Shown in pieces: positions 34,700-43,464 of a DNA stretch of 64,000 nucleotides; the stretch's first letter is position 1; the number at the start of each line of letters is the position of its first letter. The stretch spans positions 1,426,001 through 1,490,000 of the forward strand of contig OW818648.1 of assembly GCA_942492735.1 (NCBI GenBank), given 5' to 3'. The translations under genes were made by a program, and so were the position numbers. Below the pieces are notes generated by a model. It saw nothing but the letters and a program-made list of their open reading frames with translations, had not been told where the DNA came from and made no database searches. Origin of the DNA: Sporobacter sp942492735 (lineage in GTDB: Bacteria > Bacillota > Clostridia > Oscillospirales > Oscillospiraceae).

Positions 34700-35692
34700 A
34701 TGGGAGATTTATTTCTATATGTGCTCATCCTTGCAGGCATCATTGTTGTATTGTCCTTGTTTTTTAGCTTTGTTCCGGTAAGGCTCTGGATTTCTGCGGC
34801 AGCTGCAGGTGTCAAGGTTGGCATTTTCAATCTCATCGGTATGCGTTTGCGCCGAGTCGCGCCAATTAAGGTTGTAAATCCTCTGATTAAAGCAATAAAA
34901 GCCGGACTCGATTTGAATATCAATCAGCTTGAAGCGCACTATCTCGCCGGCGGTAATGTTGACAGGGTTGTCAATGCGTTAATTGCCGCACAGCGCGCTG
35001 AAATTCCCCTGCCCTTTGAGCGGGCTGCGGCTATTGATTTGGCAGGGCGTGATGTTTTGGAAGCAGTGCAAATGAGTGTCAATCCAAAGGTTATTGAAAC
35101 ACCTCTGGTGGCGGCAATTGCCAAGGATGGAATTGAACTCAAAGCCAAGGCGAGGGTCACCGTCCGTGCCAATATTGATCGTCTGGTCGGTGGTGCCGGT
35201 GAGCAGACCATCATCGCGCGCGTTGGAGAAGGCATCGTTACAACAATCGGTTCAGCAATGACACATAAGGAAGTGCTGGAAAATCCGGATCGTATTTCCA
35301 AGACAGTCTTGAGTAAAGGCCTTGACAGCGGCACTGCATTCGAGATTCTATCGATAGATATTGCCGACGTCGATGTTGGGCGTAATATTGGTGCACAGCT
35401 GCAGACCGATCAGGCTGAAGCGGATAAACGCATTGCCCAAGCCAAAGCGGAGGAGAGACGGGCGATGGCTGTTGCACGTGAGCAGGAAATGAAAGCGGCC
35501 GTTGTGGAAATGCGCGCGAAGGTGGTTGAAGCGGAAGCCGAGATACCCAAAGCAATGTCACAGGCATTACGCGAAGGCAAGCTTGGCGTCATGGACTACT
35601 ATAATATGCAGAACGTCATTTCTGACACCCAGATGAGAGGTTCAATCGCCAACGCCGGTAAACCCGAGGAGTTGAACCCGCCAACGAAATAA
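34700..35692 (+). CDS. floA: Flotillin-like protein FloA
   Basis: A 330-residue protein, essentially the length of Bacillus FloA. It has one N-terminal membrane segment (LFLYVLILAGIIVVLSLFFS), then the RLRRVAPIKVVNPLIKA-type region and a long Ala/Glu-rich coiled coil (AEADKRIAQAKAEERRAMAV). The start is ATG 34700 with GAAAGGA upstream; an in-frame GTG at 34682 is less likely. It works at the membrane as a scaffold of functional microdomains. Confidence 0.93.
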   Translation: MGDLFLYVLILAGIIVVLSLFFSFVPVRLWISAAAAGVKVGIFNLIGMRLRRVAPIKVVNPLIKAIKAGLDLNINQLEAHYLAGGNVDRVVNALIAAQRAEIPLPFERAAAIDLAGRDVLEAVQMSVNPKVIETPLVAAIAKDGIELKAKARVTVRANIDRLVGGAGEQTIIARVGEGIVTTIGSAMTHKEVLENPDRISKTVLSKGLDSGTAFEILSIDIADVDVGRNIGAQLQTDQAEADKRIAQAKAEERRAMAVAREQEMKAAVVEMRAKVVEAEAEIPKAMSQALREGKLGVMDYYNMQNVISDTQMRGSIANAGKPEELNPPTK

Positions 35693-35730
35693 CCTGTTTG
35701 TCAGCAAAGAAATGAGGAGGCATAAAACGA

Positions 35731-35967
35731 ATGGGCACCGTGAGCAACAATAAAGCGTCAGCCAAGAATAAAGTGGTCAGCAAACCATCTCCGAATAAAG
35801 CCGAAACCACGACTAAAACCGTATCGGAAGTGACGGACAAAAACCCTCTGCATTTTGAAATGACGGCCGATCAAATGGTTCGTGGAATTATTCTATCGGA
35901 GATCCTCGGCAAGCCGGTATCAAAAAGGCATGGTTTTGGATCGACTGGATTGTATAGAACAAGATAA
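35731..35967 (+). CDS. Small basic protein downstream of floA, unknown function
   Basis: A 78-residue protein with a low-complexity Lys/Ser/Thr-rich N-terminus (to about residue 38) and a more conserved-looking C-terminal block, HFEMTADQMVRGIILSEILG, then KPVSKRHGFGSTG. There is no membrane segment. AGGAGG lies upstream of the ATG and a terminator follows, so it is probably the third gene of the nfeD-floA transcript. Function not recognised. Confidence 0.7.
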   Translation: MGTVSNNKASAKNKVVSKPSPNKAETTTKTVSEVTDKNPLHFEMTADQMVRGIILSEILGKPVSKRHGFGSTGLYRTR

Positions 35968-35986
35968 GATAAGTACTTGTTGACGC

Positions 35987-36026
35987 AGACTGACGCCGTT
36001 TATCGAGTGGTGTCAGTCTCGTTTTT
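35987..36026 (+). terminator. Terminator of nfeD-floA operon
   Basis: AGACTGACGCC pairs with GGTGTCAGTCT (one G-U or mismatch) and is followed by CGTTTTTT. Confidence 0.85.
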
Positions 36027-36056
36027 TGGGAGGCGGTTCTTGTTTCGTGTATGAGG

Positions 36057-36085
36057 CAAGACGAATGAACCGTCCCCTTGTCTTG
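36057..36085. repeat. Dispersed hairpin repeat, copy 4
   Basis: The best stem of the family: GCAAGAC and GTCTTGC pair over seven bases around the GAATGAACC...CCTT core. It lies just before the second MATE gene. Confidence 0.8.
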
Positions 36086-36110
36086 CTAAAGAAAAAACCG
36101 GAGGAAACGA

Positions 36111-37472
36111 ATGTCCAAGGAATTAATAAACGATCTGACCACAGGAAGCGTCACGAAAAAGCTGATGATGTTTGCGCTTCCGTTTATGCTATCAACGCTG
36201 CTGCAGACAACCTACAGCATGGTGGACATGGCAATCGTCGGTCAGTATGTTGGAAGTGCCGGCCTAAGCGCCGTCAGCACATCATCACAGCTCATATGGT
36301 TAACCACTGCGCTTTGCATGGGCTTCACAAACGGCGGGCAGATCATCATATCCCAGCTTGTCGGCGCGGGCAGGCGCGACGACCTGCAAAAAACAATCGG
36401 GACCATAACCTGCTCCATTTTCATCGTCGCATTGTTTGTGACCATCTTCGGGCTCTGTTTCACAAAGCCGATTCTTCGGCTGCTCAGCATACCACCGGAA
36501 GCTTTCGACGATGCGGTGAAATTCCTGACCATCGTATTCACCGGCACGATTTTTACCTTCGGATATAATCTGGTTTCGTCCATCCTTCGGGGAATGGGCG
36601 ATTCAAGGCATCCGCTTATTTTCGTGGCAATAGCCGCCGGAACGAATCTTGTGCTTGCCGTCCTTTTCGTCGCCGTTTTTGGGTGGGGTATCACCGGCGC
36701 CGCGACAGCCACTGTGATCGGCCAGGCCACATCTTTTGCGATATCTGTCAGATATCTGTATAAGAATAGAGTCGCCTTCGGCTTCGATTTTAAGTGGCAG
36801 AGCTTCAGAGTCGATAAGGTATACCTCAAGAAGCTCCTGAATCTCGCGATACCGTTTGCCTTGCAAAACAGCGCAATAAGTATATCAATGCTATTCGTCA
36901 ACAAGTATATAAACATGTATGGCCTCACAGCCTCGGCAACCTTCGGTACCGGCACAAGAATAGAGCAGATACCGTGGGTCGTCGTCGCAGGCATTATGAT
37001 GGCCTGCGCCACGATGGTCGCACAGAACATGGGTGCCGGGAAAATCGACAGGATCAAAAAAACAGTCAGCATCGCCGCTGTTATCTGCGCTGTATCTGCC
37101 GTGGTTTTCATGTCGGTGTATTTCTTTTTCCCAAGGGAGATATACGCCATCTTCACCTCTGACAAGAACGTGCTGGACATGGCACCGATGTTCATGCTGG
37201 CACTTGTCATATCCCTACCCGCTACGACGATGATGTGTCCCTACCAAGCATTTATTGAGGGCATCGGTCACGCCAAGCTTGTGATGGTCATCGCGCTTCT
37301 GGACGGCTTCGTCAGCAGGATCGTTATCAGCCTTCTGCTGGCAAATGTATTTCACATGGGGCTCATGGGCTGGTTTTTGGGTTATGGTCTTGCGGCTTAT
37401 GTCAATACGACGATCTGCGTCATCTATTATTATAGCGGCATCTGGAAGAAGCGCAGAGCTCTGGTCTCATAA
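36111..37472 (+). CDS. MATE family efflux transporter
   Basis: A 453-residue exporter with about 12 membrane spans. It begins MSKELINDLTTGSVTKKLMM and has the family motif YSMVDMAIVGQYVG and a second-half TFGTGTRIEQIPW. RBS CGGAGGA precedes ATG 36111. It is clearly a separate member from the MATE at 2192. Predicted to expel cationic or aromatic compounds; substrate unknown. Confidence 0.92.
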   Translation: MSKELINDLTTGSVTKKLMMFALPFMLSTLLQTTYSMVDMAIVGQYVGSAGLSAVSTSSQLIWLTTALCMGFTNGGQIIISQLVGAGRRDDLQKTIGTITCSIFIVALFVTIFGLCFTKPILRLLSIPPEAFDDAVKFLTIVFTGTIFTFGYNLVSSILRGMGDSRHPLIFVAIAAGTNLVLAVLFVAVFGWGITGAATATVIGQATSFAISVRYLYKNRVAFGFDFKWQSFRVDKVYLKKLLNLAIPFALQNSAISISMLFVNKYINMYGLTASATFGTGTRIEQIPWVVVAGIMMACATMVAQNMGAGKIDRIKKTVSIAAVICAVSAVVFMSVYFFFPREIYAIFTSDKNVLDMAPMFMLALVISLPATTMMCPYQAFIEGIGHAKLVMVIALLDGFVSRIVISLLLANVFHMGLMGWFLGYGLAAYVNTTICVIYYYSGIWKKRRALVS

Positions 37473-37572
37473 TGAATCCTCGCGCCGGTTGAGAGACACT
37501 GAAAATATTGACTTTTTACGTATATTTTGCCATACTGACATCAAATAAGTTTGTTTGTAAAGGAGAATACAT

Positions 37573-38547
37573 ATGGCAGCGGAAACAGCGACGGCAAAAG
37601 CGGTTACGAGCACCATTCTCAACATTGAGCCGATGGATTTGGAGTATGCGGGGCTGAAGAAAGACGCGCTCAAAGGCGAGGTCGCGGTCGTTACAGGGGG
37701 CGCAAGCAATATCGGTTTGGGCTATGCGCGCGCTATTGCGTGGGCAGGCGCCAAGGTAGTCATCGCCGACTTAAACGCGGAGGCGGGGCTTGAGACAGAG
37801 CGCGTGATTAACGCCGAGAACGGTCCTGACACGGCATTGTTTGTCAAAACGAATATAACCGAGCAGAGCGATGTCAAGAACTTGGCGGAGAAGGCGTTCG
37901 AGAAGTTCGGCAAAGTCGATATTCTCGTGAATAACGCCATGAATATGCGTCTTAATGGTCCCGTATTAGGCTCGCCAATCAGTGATCTCGACGCGTCCTA
38001 CGCGATCTCAGGACGCGGAGTTATGCTTGCCATTAAGGAATTTGTGCCGGGAATGATGGAGCGCAAGCACGGCGTTGTGACGTACAGCGCGACGCAATTT
38101 CACTACGCGCCGCCGATGGTGGGCGGAAGTATTTACTGCGCGGGTAAGGCAGCGGCAACGTCCATTGTGATGTCTCTTGCCAATGAAGTGAAGGATACCG
38201 GCGTCAACGTGTTCTGCATGACACCGGCGGGCGTGATGCGCATCGACTTTTCCAAATTACCACCCCCGCCGGAAGGCGTGGAGATGCCGAAATTTGATAT
38301 ATCCATGTTCACGATGCCCGGCTTCAACGGCATGATTCCGCCGGAGGCCGGCGGCGCGGCCATGGTCTATTGCATTTTGCACGCGGAAGAATTGCACGGC
38401 TCCGGCATTATCATAAACGACGTCTTCGACGCGATGAATTTCCCGTACCCCAATCCGGCGACAGCAGGGAAACTGGAGTCGAGGCGGATGACTGATATAG
38501 AACTGACGCTGGCTTTTTGTTCAATGGGGCCAGGCTTCAAAAAATGA
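37573..38547 (+). CDS. SDR family oxidoreductase
   Basis: A 324-residue short-chain dehydrogenase/reductase. The cofactor motif TGGASNIGLG follows a 37-residue N-terminal extension. NNA is present (ILVNNAMN), catalytic Ser is in TYSATQ and the active-site Tyr-x3-Lys reads YCAGK. The C-terminus is longer than in minimal SDRs. RBS AAGGAG precedes ATG 37573. It stands alone between the MATE gene and a terminator. Substrate unknown; the acidic Asp in VVIADLNAEAG suggests NAD rather than NADP. Confidence 0.88.
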   Translation: MAAETATAKAVTSTILNIEPMDLEYAGLKKDALKGEVAVVTGGASNIGLGYARAIAWAGAKVVIADLNAEAGLETERVINAENGPDTALFVKTNITEQSDVKNLAEKAFEKFGKVDILVNNAMNMRLNGPVLGSPISDLDASYAISGRGVMLAIKEFVPGMMERKHGVVTYSATQFHYAPPMVGGSIYCAGKAAATSIVMSLANEVKDTGVNVFCMTPAGVMRIDFSKLPPPPEGVEMPKFDISMFTMPGFNGMIPPEAGGAAMVYCILHAEELHGSGIIINDVFDAMNFPYPNPATAGKLESRRMTDIELTLAFCSMGPGFKK

Positions 38548-38570
38548 CGCGTCCCGATAGCGCCAATGAC

Positions 38571-38604
38571 AAAGACCCTGCCGCAAGTTAGCGGCAGGGT
38601 CTTT
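38571..38604 (+). terminator. Rho-independent terminator after SDR gene
   Basis: AAAGACCCTGCCGC pairs exactly with GCGGCAGGGTCTTT around a 6-base loop (AAGTTA), with the T-run at the end. Confidence 0.9.
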
Positions 38605-38895
38605 TCGACGGCGTGCTCTGTTGGGCGATATCTTCAATAAACCGCATGAGTATCGGTGCTGCCTCAGCGCGTGAGGCTTTTGTGTGACTGCCGGAATCTG
38701 CCCGCCTGATAAGAGAAAAAAACAGGACGGATGAACCGTCCCTTGTCACGCCGCGTAATAGTTTGTTTTTTATTAACGCATATGTTATAAATTAATATAA
38801 CAATTCAAATTAACCCAACTTTAGTAACATAAGTAAATGTTGTTATTGATCTATAGATAATGAAATATGGAAGTACCTTTGAGGAAGTGATATGC
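38605..38895. other. Intergenic region turning AT-rich
   Basis: It contains repeat copy 5 (38723-38747), then about 140 bases of very AT-rich DNA leading into the diguanylate cyclase gene. No convincing promoter pair or coding frame was found. Confidence 0.4.
38723..38747. repeat. Dispersed hairpin repeat, copy 5 (degenerate)
   Basis: CAGGACGGATGAACC then GTCCCTTGTC. It lacks one C in the run and only GAC/GTC pair in the stem. Confidence 0.7.
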
Positions 38896-39987
38896 ATGGA
38901 ATATACGATAAATATATTAGCAGAATTTAAAGATCAAAAAATTGAAGACAAATTCCGTGAAGGTGAAATCAGAGAAGGCTTGAAGATCATAAGATATGTG
39001 ACATTGTTTTCAACCATCATTAATCTTCTGTTTGGGATTCCAGACTATTTATTCAGAAAAGATGTTATTACTGAAGTATTAGTTCTCTCTGGTATAACAA
39101 GGATAGGCATTTTTATACTTGGCATAGTACTCTTTATTGCTTTGAAAAAAGTAAAGGATGTTAAAGTAATAAGCAGGTTAATCTTTGCATTTGCGTTTGT
39201 TATATATGCAGTTCATATATATGTCGCCTTTTATTTTGCACCATTACCCATAATGTTTGAGACGTTCAACCTTGTCATATTATCTACATGTATATTCGTC
39301 ATGCCGAATCGATGGATCTTAAATCTATGCTTTTCTTTGGCTTGCTTTGCGGTTTACCTAATAGTAACACCACAACTATGCGCAACAGCGTCGTTAAGTG
39401 AAAGAATTATTACGATCGTCTATATTTTTTGGAACACCGCTATTGTCAGTATACTTTTTTATAGCATCAATATTTATAAAAGAAACGCTTTTACGAAGGC
39501 ATTACAGTTAGAGGAACTTGCAAATACTGACCAACTGACAAAAATAAATAATCGAAAATCATGCGACGACATATTAGAAAGCACTTGCAGGGAGAACATG
39601 ATTTTCTCGGTTATTATGTTTGATATAGATAACTTCAAACTAATTAATGATACTTATGGACACGTTGTAGGAGACGATGTGATTGTGAATATCATTAATG
39701 TTACAAGAAAAATAATACGAAAAGACGATATATTGGCAAGGTGGGGGGGCGAGGAGTTTGTTGTCGTGATGCCGGACGCGACATTACATGAAGCAACAGA
39801 GCTCGCTAAGCGTGTCAAAGAGCATCTTGAACTGATAAAACACGATAGGATTAAACAAAGCGTCACTTGCAGTTTCGGCGTTACGGCATTTGTTTATGGA
39901 GAAAATGCAAAGTCGGTTATAGGCAGAGCGGACCAGTTACTTTACTTAGCAAAAGAGTATGGAAAGAACAGGGTGGTAGCCGGGTGA
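38896..39987 (+). CDS. Membrane-bound diguanylate cyclase (GGDEF)
   Basis: A 363-residue protein with about six N-terminal membrane spans and a C-terminal GGDEF domain that makes cyclic di-GMP. The active site is GGEEF. The inhibitory I-site RxxD (RKDD) lies exactly five residues before it, so product inhibition is expected. Also seen: DQLTKINNRKS and FDIDNFKLINDTYGH. ATG 38896 is preferred (GAGGAAGTG upstream) over ATG 38860. The gene is visibly more AT-rich than its neighbours, which may mean recent acquisition. Confidence 0.9.
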   Translation: MEYTINILAEFKDQKIEDKFREGEIREGLKIIRYVTLFSTIINLLFGIPDYLFRKDVITEVLVLSGITRIGIFILGIVLFIALKKVKDVKVISRLIFAFAFVIYAVHIYVAFYFAPLPIMFETFNLVILSTCIFVMPNRWILNLCFSLACFAVYLIVTPQLCATASLSERIITIVYIFWNTAIVSILFYSINIYKRNAFTKALQLEELANTDQLTKINNRKSCDDILESTCRENMIFSVIMFDIDNFKLINDTYGHVVGDDVIVNIINVTRKIIRKDDILARWGGEEFVVVMPDATLHEATELAKRVKEHLELIKHDRIKQSVTCSFGVTAFVYGENAKSVIGRADQLLYLAKEYGKNRVVAG

Positions 39988-39989
39988 AA

Positions 39990-40016
39990 CAAGACGAATG
40001 AACCGTCCCCTTGTCC
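39990..40016. repeat. Dispersed hairpin repeat, copy 6
   Basis: CAAGACGAATGAACC then GTCCCCTTGTC. It fills almost the whole 33-base gap between two convergent genes and may serve as their terminator. Confidence 0.8.
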
Positions 40017-40020
40017 GGTT

Positions 40021-40506
40021 TTAAGTGTTTGACGATGCGGCTTCAGAGGCCATAACGCTGTCGATGGCGAGCACTACTGATAGGGCGACGATCTCATCAC
40101 GTTCATCAGCGATGTCCAGTTCATAACAATCGCCCCAGGTCATCCATTCCTTGTGAATCGTCACGATAGGTCGGTTACTCTGAACAATCTCATAATCGTG
40201 TGCCCAAAAGCTGCCGGTTATCTCCCATCCAAGACCCTCAATACTGTATTTTGGATGCAGAAAAGTAAACTCTTTGACAATTTCCGCCACCTGCTGTTCA
40301 TCAATAAACACAAAATAGCGCGGCAGGAAGCTGAATACCTTCTGCTGTATGTAAGCGCTCTGTCTGCCGGCCATATCGTAAACATGCAGTTTTTTTCCAA
40401 ATGAAAAGAATTCACCCTCAATGTAATACTTATCCTGACCGGTCTCATCTTTTACTGTGAACCGATCTACCCATGAAAACACCTTTTGCTGTATGTATAA
40501 TTTCAT
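40021..40506 (-). CDS. LURP-one-related (YxjI-like) protein
   Basis: A 161-residue protein of the LOR/YxjI family, a beta-barrel fold related to tubby and scramblase domains. The pattern MKLYIQQKVFSWVDRFTVKD, internal repeat AYIQQKVFSFLPRYFV and ITGSFWAHDYEI are characteristic. The bacterial role is not established. RBS AGGAGT precedes the ATG. The C-terminus (MASEAASSNT) is unstructured. Confidence 0.85.
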   Translation of the reverse strand: MKLYIQQKVFSWVDRFTVKDETGQDKYYIEGEFFSFGKKLHVYDMAGRQSAYIQQKVFSFLPRYFVFIDEQQVAEIVKEFTFLHPKYSIEGLGWEITGSFWAHDYEIVQSNRPIVTIHKEWMTWGDCYELDIADERDEIVALSVVLAIDSVMASEAASSNT

Positions 40507-40651
40507 AACATACTCCTTCAGAACAGTCTTGAGAAAGCACCTTGGATTCAGTCCGCGTGTAATATTAGTATAGTATTGATTTGATGTTTATCTGCTTTTG
40601 CGCTACAACTTCACGCGGTGATGCGTTAATGCTTTGGCGGCACGGGGGAAC

Positions 40652-41356
40652 TTATAGCTCGTCGACCATTCTGTAGCCGACGCCTGCTTCGGTCACGATG
40701 TATACAGGCTGGGCGGGATTGGTTTCGAGCTTTTTGCGGATCGAAGCGAGAAAAACCCTGAGGGACTGCGTGTCCTTGCCGGTATATGAGCCCCAGATTT
40801 CTTTCAGAATGTAATGATGCGTTAATACCTTGCCGGCGTTCTTTGAAAGCAGAACCAGGAGGTCGTACTCAATCGGGGTTAGGTGGATTTCCTGGCCTTT
40901 TAGATTAACCAATCGTTTGACATAATCTATATGCAGATCACCGACGCGAAAGTCTTTTTGCCCTTCGGCCCCATAACCTTTTATAAGCTCAAGATGCCGG
41001 AGCGAGACTCGTATTCTTGCCATGAGCTCCGTTACGCTGAACGGCTTTGACAAATAGTCGTCAGCGCCCAGATCGAGCGCTTCAGTTTTCTCCCTGTCCA
41101 GGTCGCGGGCTGAGACAACAATGATGATCACGTTGGACCATTTTCTGACCTCACTGATAATTGTGAGCCCGTCGATATCACCGAGACCCAAATCGAGTAT
41201 GACGATATCGGGATTGTGTGAGGCGATCATGGCGATGGCGGCATTACCGGTCGCTGTTTCCAGATAATCAAAGCCCTGCGCTTTTAATGAGACGCATATG
41301 AAATTGCGGATTGGTTTGTCGTCTTCAACGACAAGAATGAGCGGTTTCGTTCTCAT
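40652..41356 (-). CDS. OmpR-family response regulator, KdpE-like
   Basis: A 234-residue regulator with a receiver domain (VVEDDKP acidic pair, phospho-Asp in IVILDLGLGDIDG, Lys in LSKPFSV) and an OmpR winged helix (HLTPIEYDLLVLLSKNAGKV ... TEAGVGYRM). The sequence resembles KdpE, which controls K+ uptake. It is the last gene of the Trk K+ operon, 6 bases after the kinase gene, so it probably controls that operon through the direct repeats at 46521-46565. Confidence 0.88.
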   Translation of the reverse strand: MRTKPLILVVEDDKPIRNFICVSLKAQGFDYLETATGNAAIAMIASHNPDIVILDLGLGDIDGLTIISEVRKWSNVIIIVVSARDLDREKTEALDLGADDYLSKPFSVTELMARIRVSLRHLELIKGYGAEGQKDFRVGDLHIDYVKRLVNLKGQEIHLTPIEYDLLVLLSKNAGKVLTHHYILKEIWGSYTGKDTQSLRVFLASIRKKLETNPAQPVYIVTEAGVGYRMVDEL

Positions 41357-41362
41357 CGCTTT

Positions 41363-42889
41363 TCACGCTCCAATCGGTATTGACACTTTAAAGACAGCGC
41401 CGCCGGATTCCCTGTTTGAGGCGGTGATACTCCCGCCGTGCGCTATGGCAATGGATTTACAGATGGCAAGTCCTAAACCCATGCCTTTGCGGGAGCTTCG
41501 GCCTTTTTGAGCAGTGTAAAACCTGTCAAACACAAAAGGCAGATCCTTCTCCGGTATTCCAGGGCCGTTGTCCGACACTTCAAATACGGCGTTTGAATTT
41601 TCCATATATACTTTTACACTTATTTCAGAATCATCGTCTGTAAACTTGACGGCATTGTCTAGCAGGTTGACAAGCAACTGTTTCATCAGAACAAAATCAA
41701 TAGTGACGAGCGCTGTCTCATCAGGGATTTTGGTAATGATTCTCCTGCCTCCAGAATGCTTTTTGATTCTTCCGACGGCTTCGGCGACGACCTCTTCGAC
41801 AGCCTCTGGATTTTTCCGAACTTCAATTCTGCCGTCTTCGATTTTTGTCAAATCCAGAATATTTTCGACTGAATTGGATAGCCACTGCGCGTCATCGTAA
41901 ATATCAGATATCAGCGTCGTCTTCGCCGGGTCATCAATCATATTCCAATTTTCCAGGAGGGTGCTTGAGGATCCCACGATGCCAGCCAGCGGCGTTCTGA
42001 GGTCGTGCGAAACCGCACGCAATAAGTTGCTTCGGACCTTTTCGATCTGCATATCAAGGTGCGACTGCTGCTGCTTTTTATTTGACATTTCTCTCTCGAT
42101 CGACAGCGCGGCCTGCGCCGAAACAGCGCTGAGCAAAAGCTTATGTTCGCTGGTGAGCGGGGTAACGCCGTCAATGCCGATGACGCCGAACGGTGCTGTT
42201 CGGCCGACGATGGGTACATAATAAATCGCTGACTCAACGACAGCACCATGCGTGACGGCAGCCATAGCGGCATTTTTTTCTTCTTCCGAAAGCAGCTTTT
42301 TAACGTCAAAATCGCTGATTGAATAGACAAACGGTTCCGACAACGCGTTATTTTGTTCGCACATGTAGATAATGACGTTGCCGTTACAGATATTTGATAT
42401 GTTGACAGCGGTTGTGGAAACGATCTGGTCGATGTTGTTGGCCGTCAGCAGATTTCTGCTGATGTTATACAAAATTTCGTTCCGCTTCTCCCGCATTTGA
42501 GACAGCTCTGATTCGCGCTTTACCTTTGTCGTGAGTGTAGATGTTATAACCGACACGATGAGCATAACGGGAAAAGTAATGAGGTATTCCTGGCCGTATA
42601 CCCTGAAGGTGTACCGCGGCTCTGTAAAGAAGAAATTAAAGGCTAACACGCTCAATACAGAAGCGCATATGCCATAAAAATACCCGCTGGTCTGCTTTGA
42701 TACAAAGAAGACGCCAAGGATGAAAATGATGATGATATTCGACTCGTGAAAATCAAAATGCTCAAACAGCATGGAAAGCAGCGTTGAGAGCGCGATGATC
42801 CCGAGCATCACCAGAATATCGCTCAAAAGTCCGCCGTTTTCAACGCTCTTCATACTGGTTCGGTTTCTCGCAATCAGCTTCTGTCCCAT
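41363..42889 (-). CDS. Sensor histidine kinase, KdpD-like without N-terminal KdpD domain
   Basis: A 508-residue kinase. A DUF4118 region of four membrane spans with the KdpD hallmark FNFFFTEPRYTF is followed by a GAF-like region (about 150-265), HisKA with phospho-His in AVSHDLRTPLAG, and HATPase with DNAVKFT, DNGPGIPE and GMGLGLAICKSI. The approximately 370-residue cytoplasmic KdpD/Usp N-terminus of full KdpD is missing. Such short forms probably still sense K+ or ionic state through the membrane part. It pairs with the KdpE-like regulator. Confidence 0.88.
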   Translation of the reverse strand: MGQKLIARNRTSMKSVENGGLLSDILVMLGIIALSTLLSMLFEHFDFHESNIIIIFILGVFFVSKQTSGYFYGICASVLSVLAFNFFFTEPRYTFRVYGQEYLITFPVMLIVSVITSTLTTKVKRESELSQMREKRNEILYNISRNLLTANNIDQIVSTTAVNISNICNGNVIIYMCEQNNALSEPFVYSISDFDVKKLLSEEEKNAAMAAVTHGAVVESAIYYVPIVGRTAPFGVIGIDGVTPLTSEHKLLLSAVSAQAALSIEREMSNKKQQQSHLDMQIEKVRSNLLRAVSHDLRTPLAGIVGSSSTLLENWNMIDDPAKTTLISDIYDDAQWLSNSVENILDLTKIEDGRIEVRKNPEAVEEVVAEAVGRIKKHSGGRRIITKIPDETALVTIDFVLMKQLLVNLLDNAVKFTDDDSEISVKVYMENSNAVFEVSDNGPGIPEKDLPFVFDRFYTAQKGRSSRKGMGLGLAICKSIAIAHGGSITASNRESGGAVFKVSIPIGA

Positions 42890-42963
42890 TGAATATCATC
42901 CCTTAAGCGTAAAATACCCCAGATGCCATGAGTATACTACAAATAATTACATCAAGTGTACTT

Positions 42964-43464
42964 TTATTTATGCTCTTTTATAAGCCTTTTGAAATAATAG
43001 TATATCGCGGTTGCAGAGACGACAACAAGGATAATCGCCACAGCGACCTTAGAGGGATCAATGATTTCCGTTATATGATGACCGACTGAGGCGATATGCA
43101 TGTTGCTGCAGTGGATATCAATATCCCCGCCATGCTCCGGACAATTTCTCGAAAAAACGCCCGTTATCCTGAGCGTATCCCCAATGTTTTTGTGGTCACC
43201 GAAATACTTTATCTCATTGGCCGTTTCAATTGCCATCCAAATTCCAATCGCGTTGCCGCCGTCCAACAAATTCACCCAGGCGTGGTCGCCGCGCTCCAGG
43301 ATTTCACCGATTGCTTCACCCTGAACGGTGACTGTCAGTCCGTCATTTTCAACTGAATTCTCGACGAGATCGTTAATGGAAATCGAATCAGTTGCCAGGA
43401 CGGACGTCCCTGTCAGCAGCACGACGGCCAGGATCAGCATGATTATAATCAAGCTTTTATACAT
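42964..43464 (-). CDS. OB-fold membrane-anchored protein in K+ operon
   Basis: A 166-residue protein with an N-terminal signal segment (1-24), a beta-rich OB-like domain (about 43-128: GLTVTVQGEAIGEILE ... DTLRITGVFSRNCPEHGGD) and one C-terminal membrane anchor (139-157) with a basic tail. It recalls CcmE-like or nucleic-acid-binding OB folds but without the haem His. The motif CPEHGGDIDIHC (108-119) could bind metal. It overlaps trkH by 16 bases with GGAGGG inside trkH, so its translation is coupled to the K+ channel subunit. Function unknown. Confidence 0.75.
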   Translation of the reverse strand: MYKSLIIIMLILAVVLLTGTSVLATDSISINDLVENSVENDGLTVTVQGEAIGEILERGDHAWVNLLDGGNAIGIWMAIETANEIKYFGDHKNIGDTLRITGVFSRNCPEHGGDIDIHCSNMHIASVGHHITEIIDPSKVAVAIILVVVSATAIYYYFKRLIKEHK

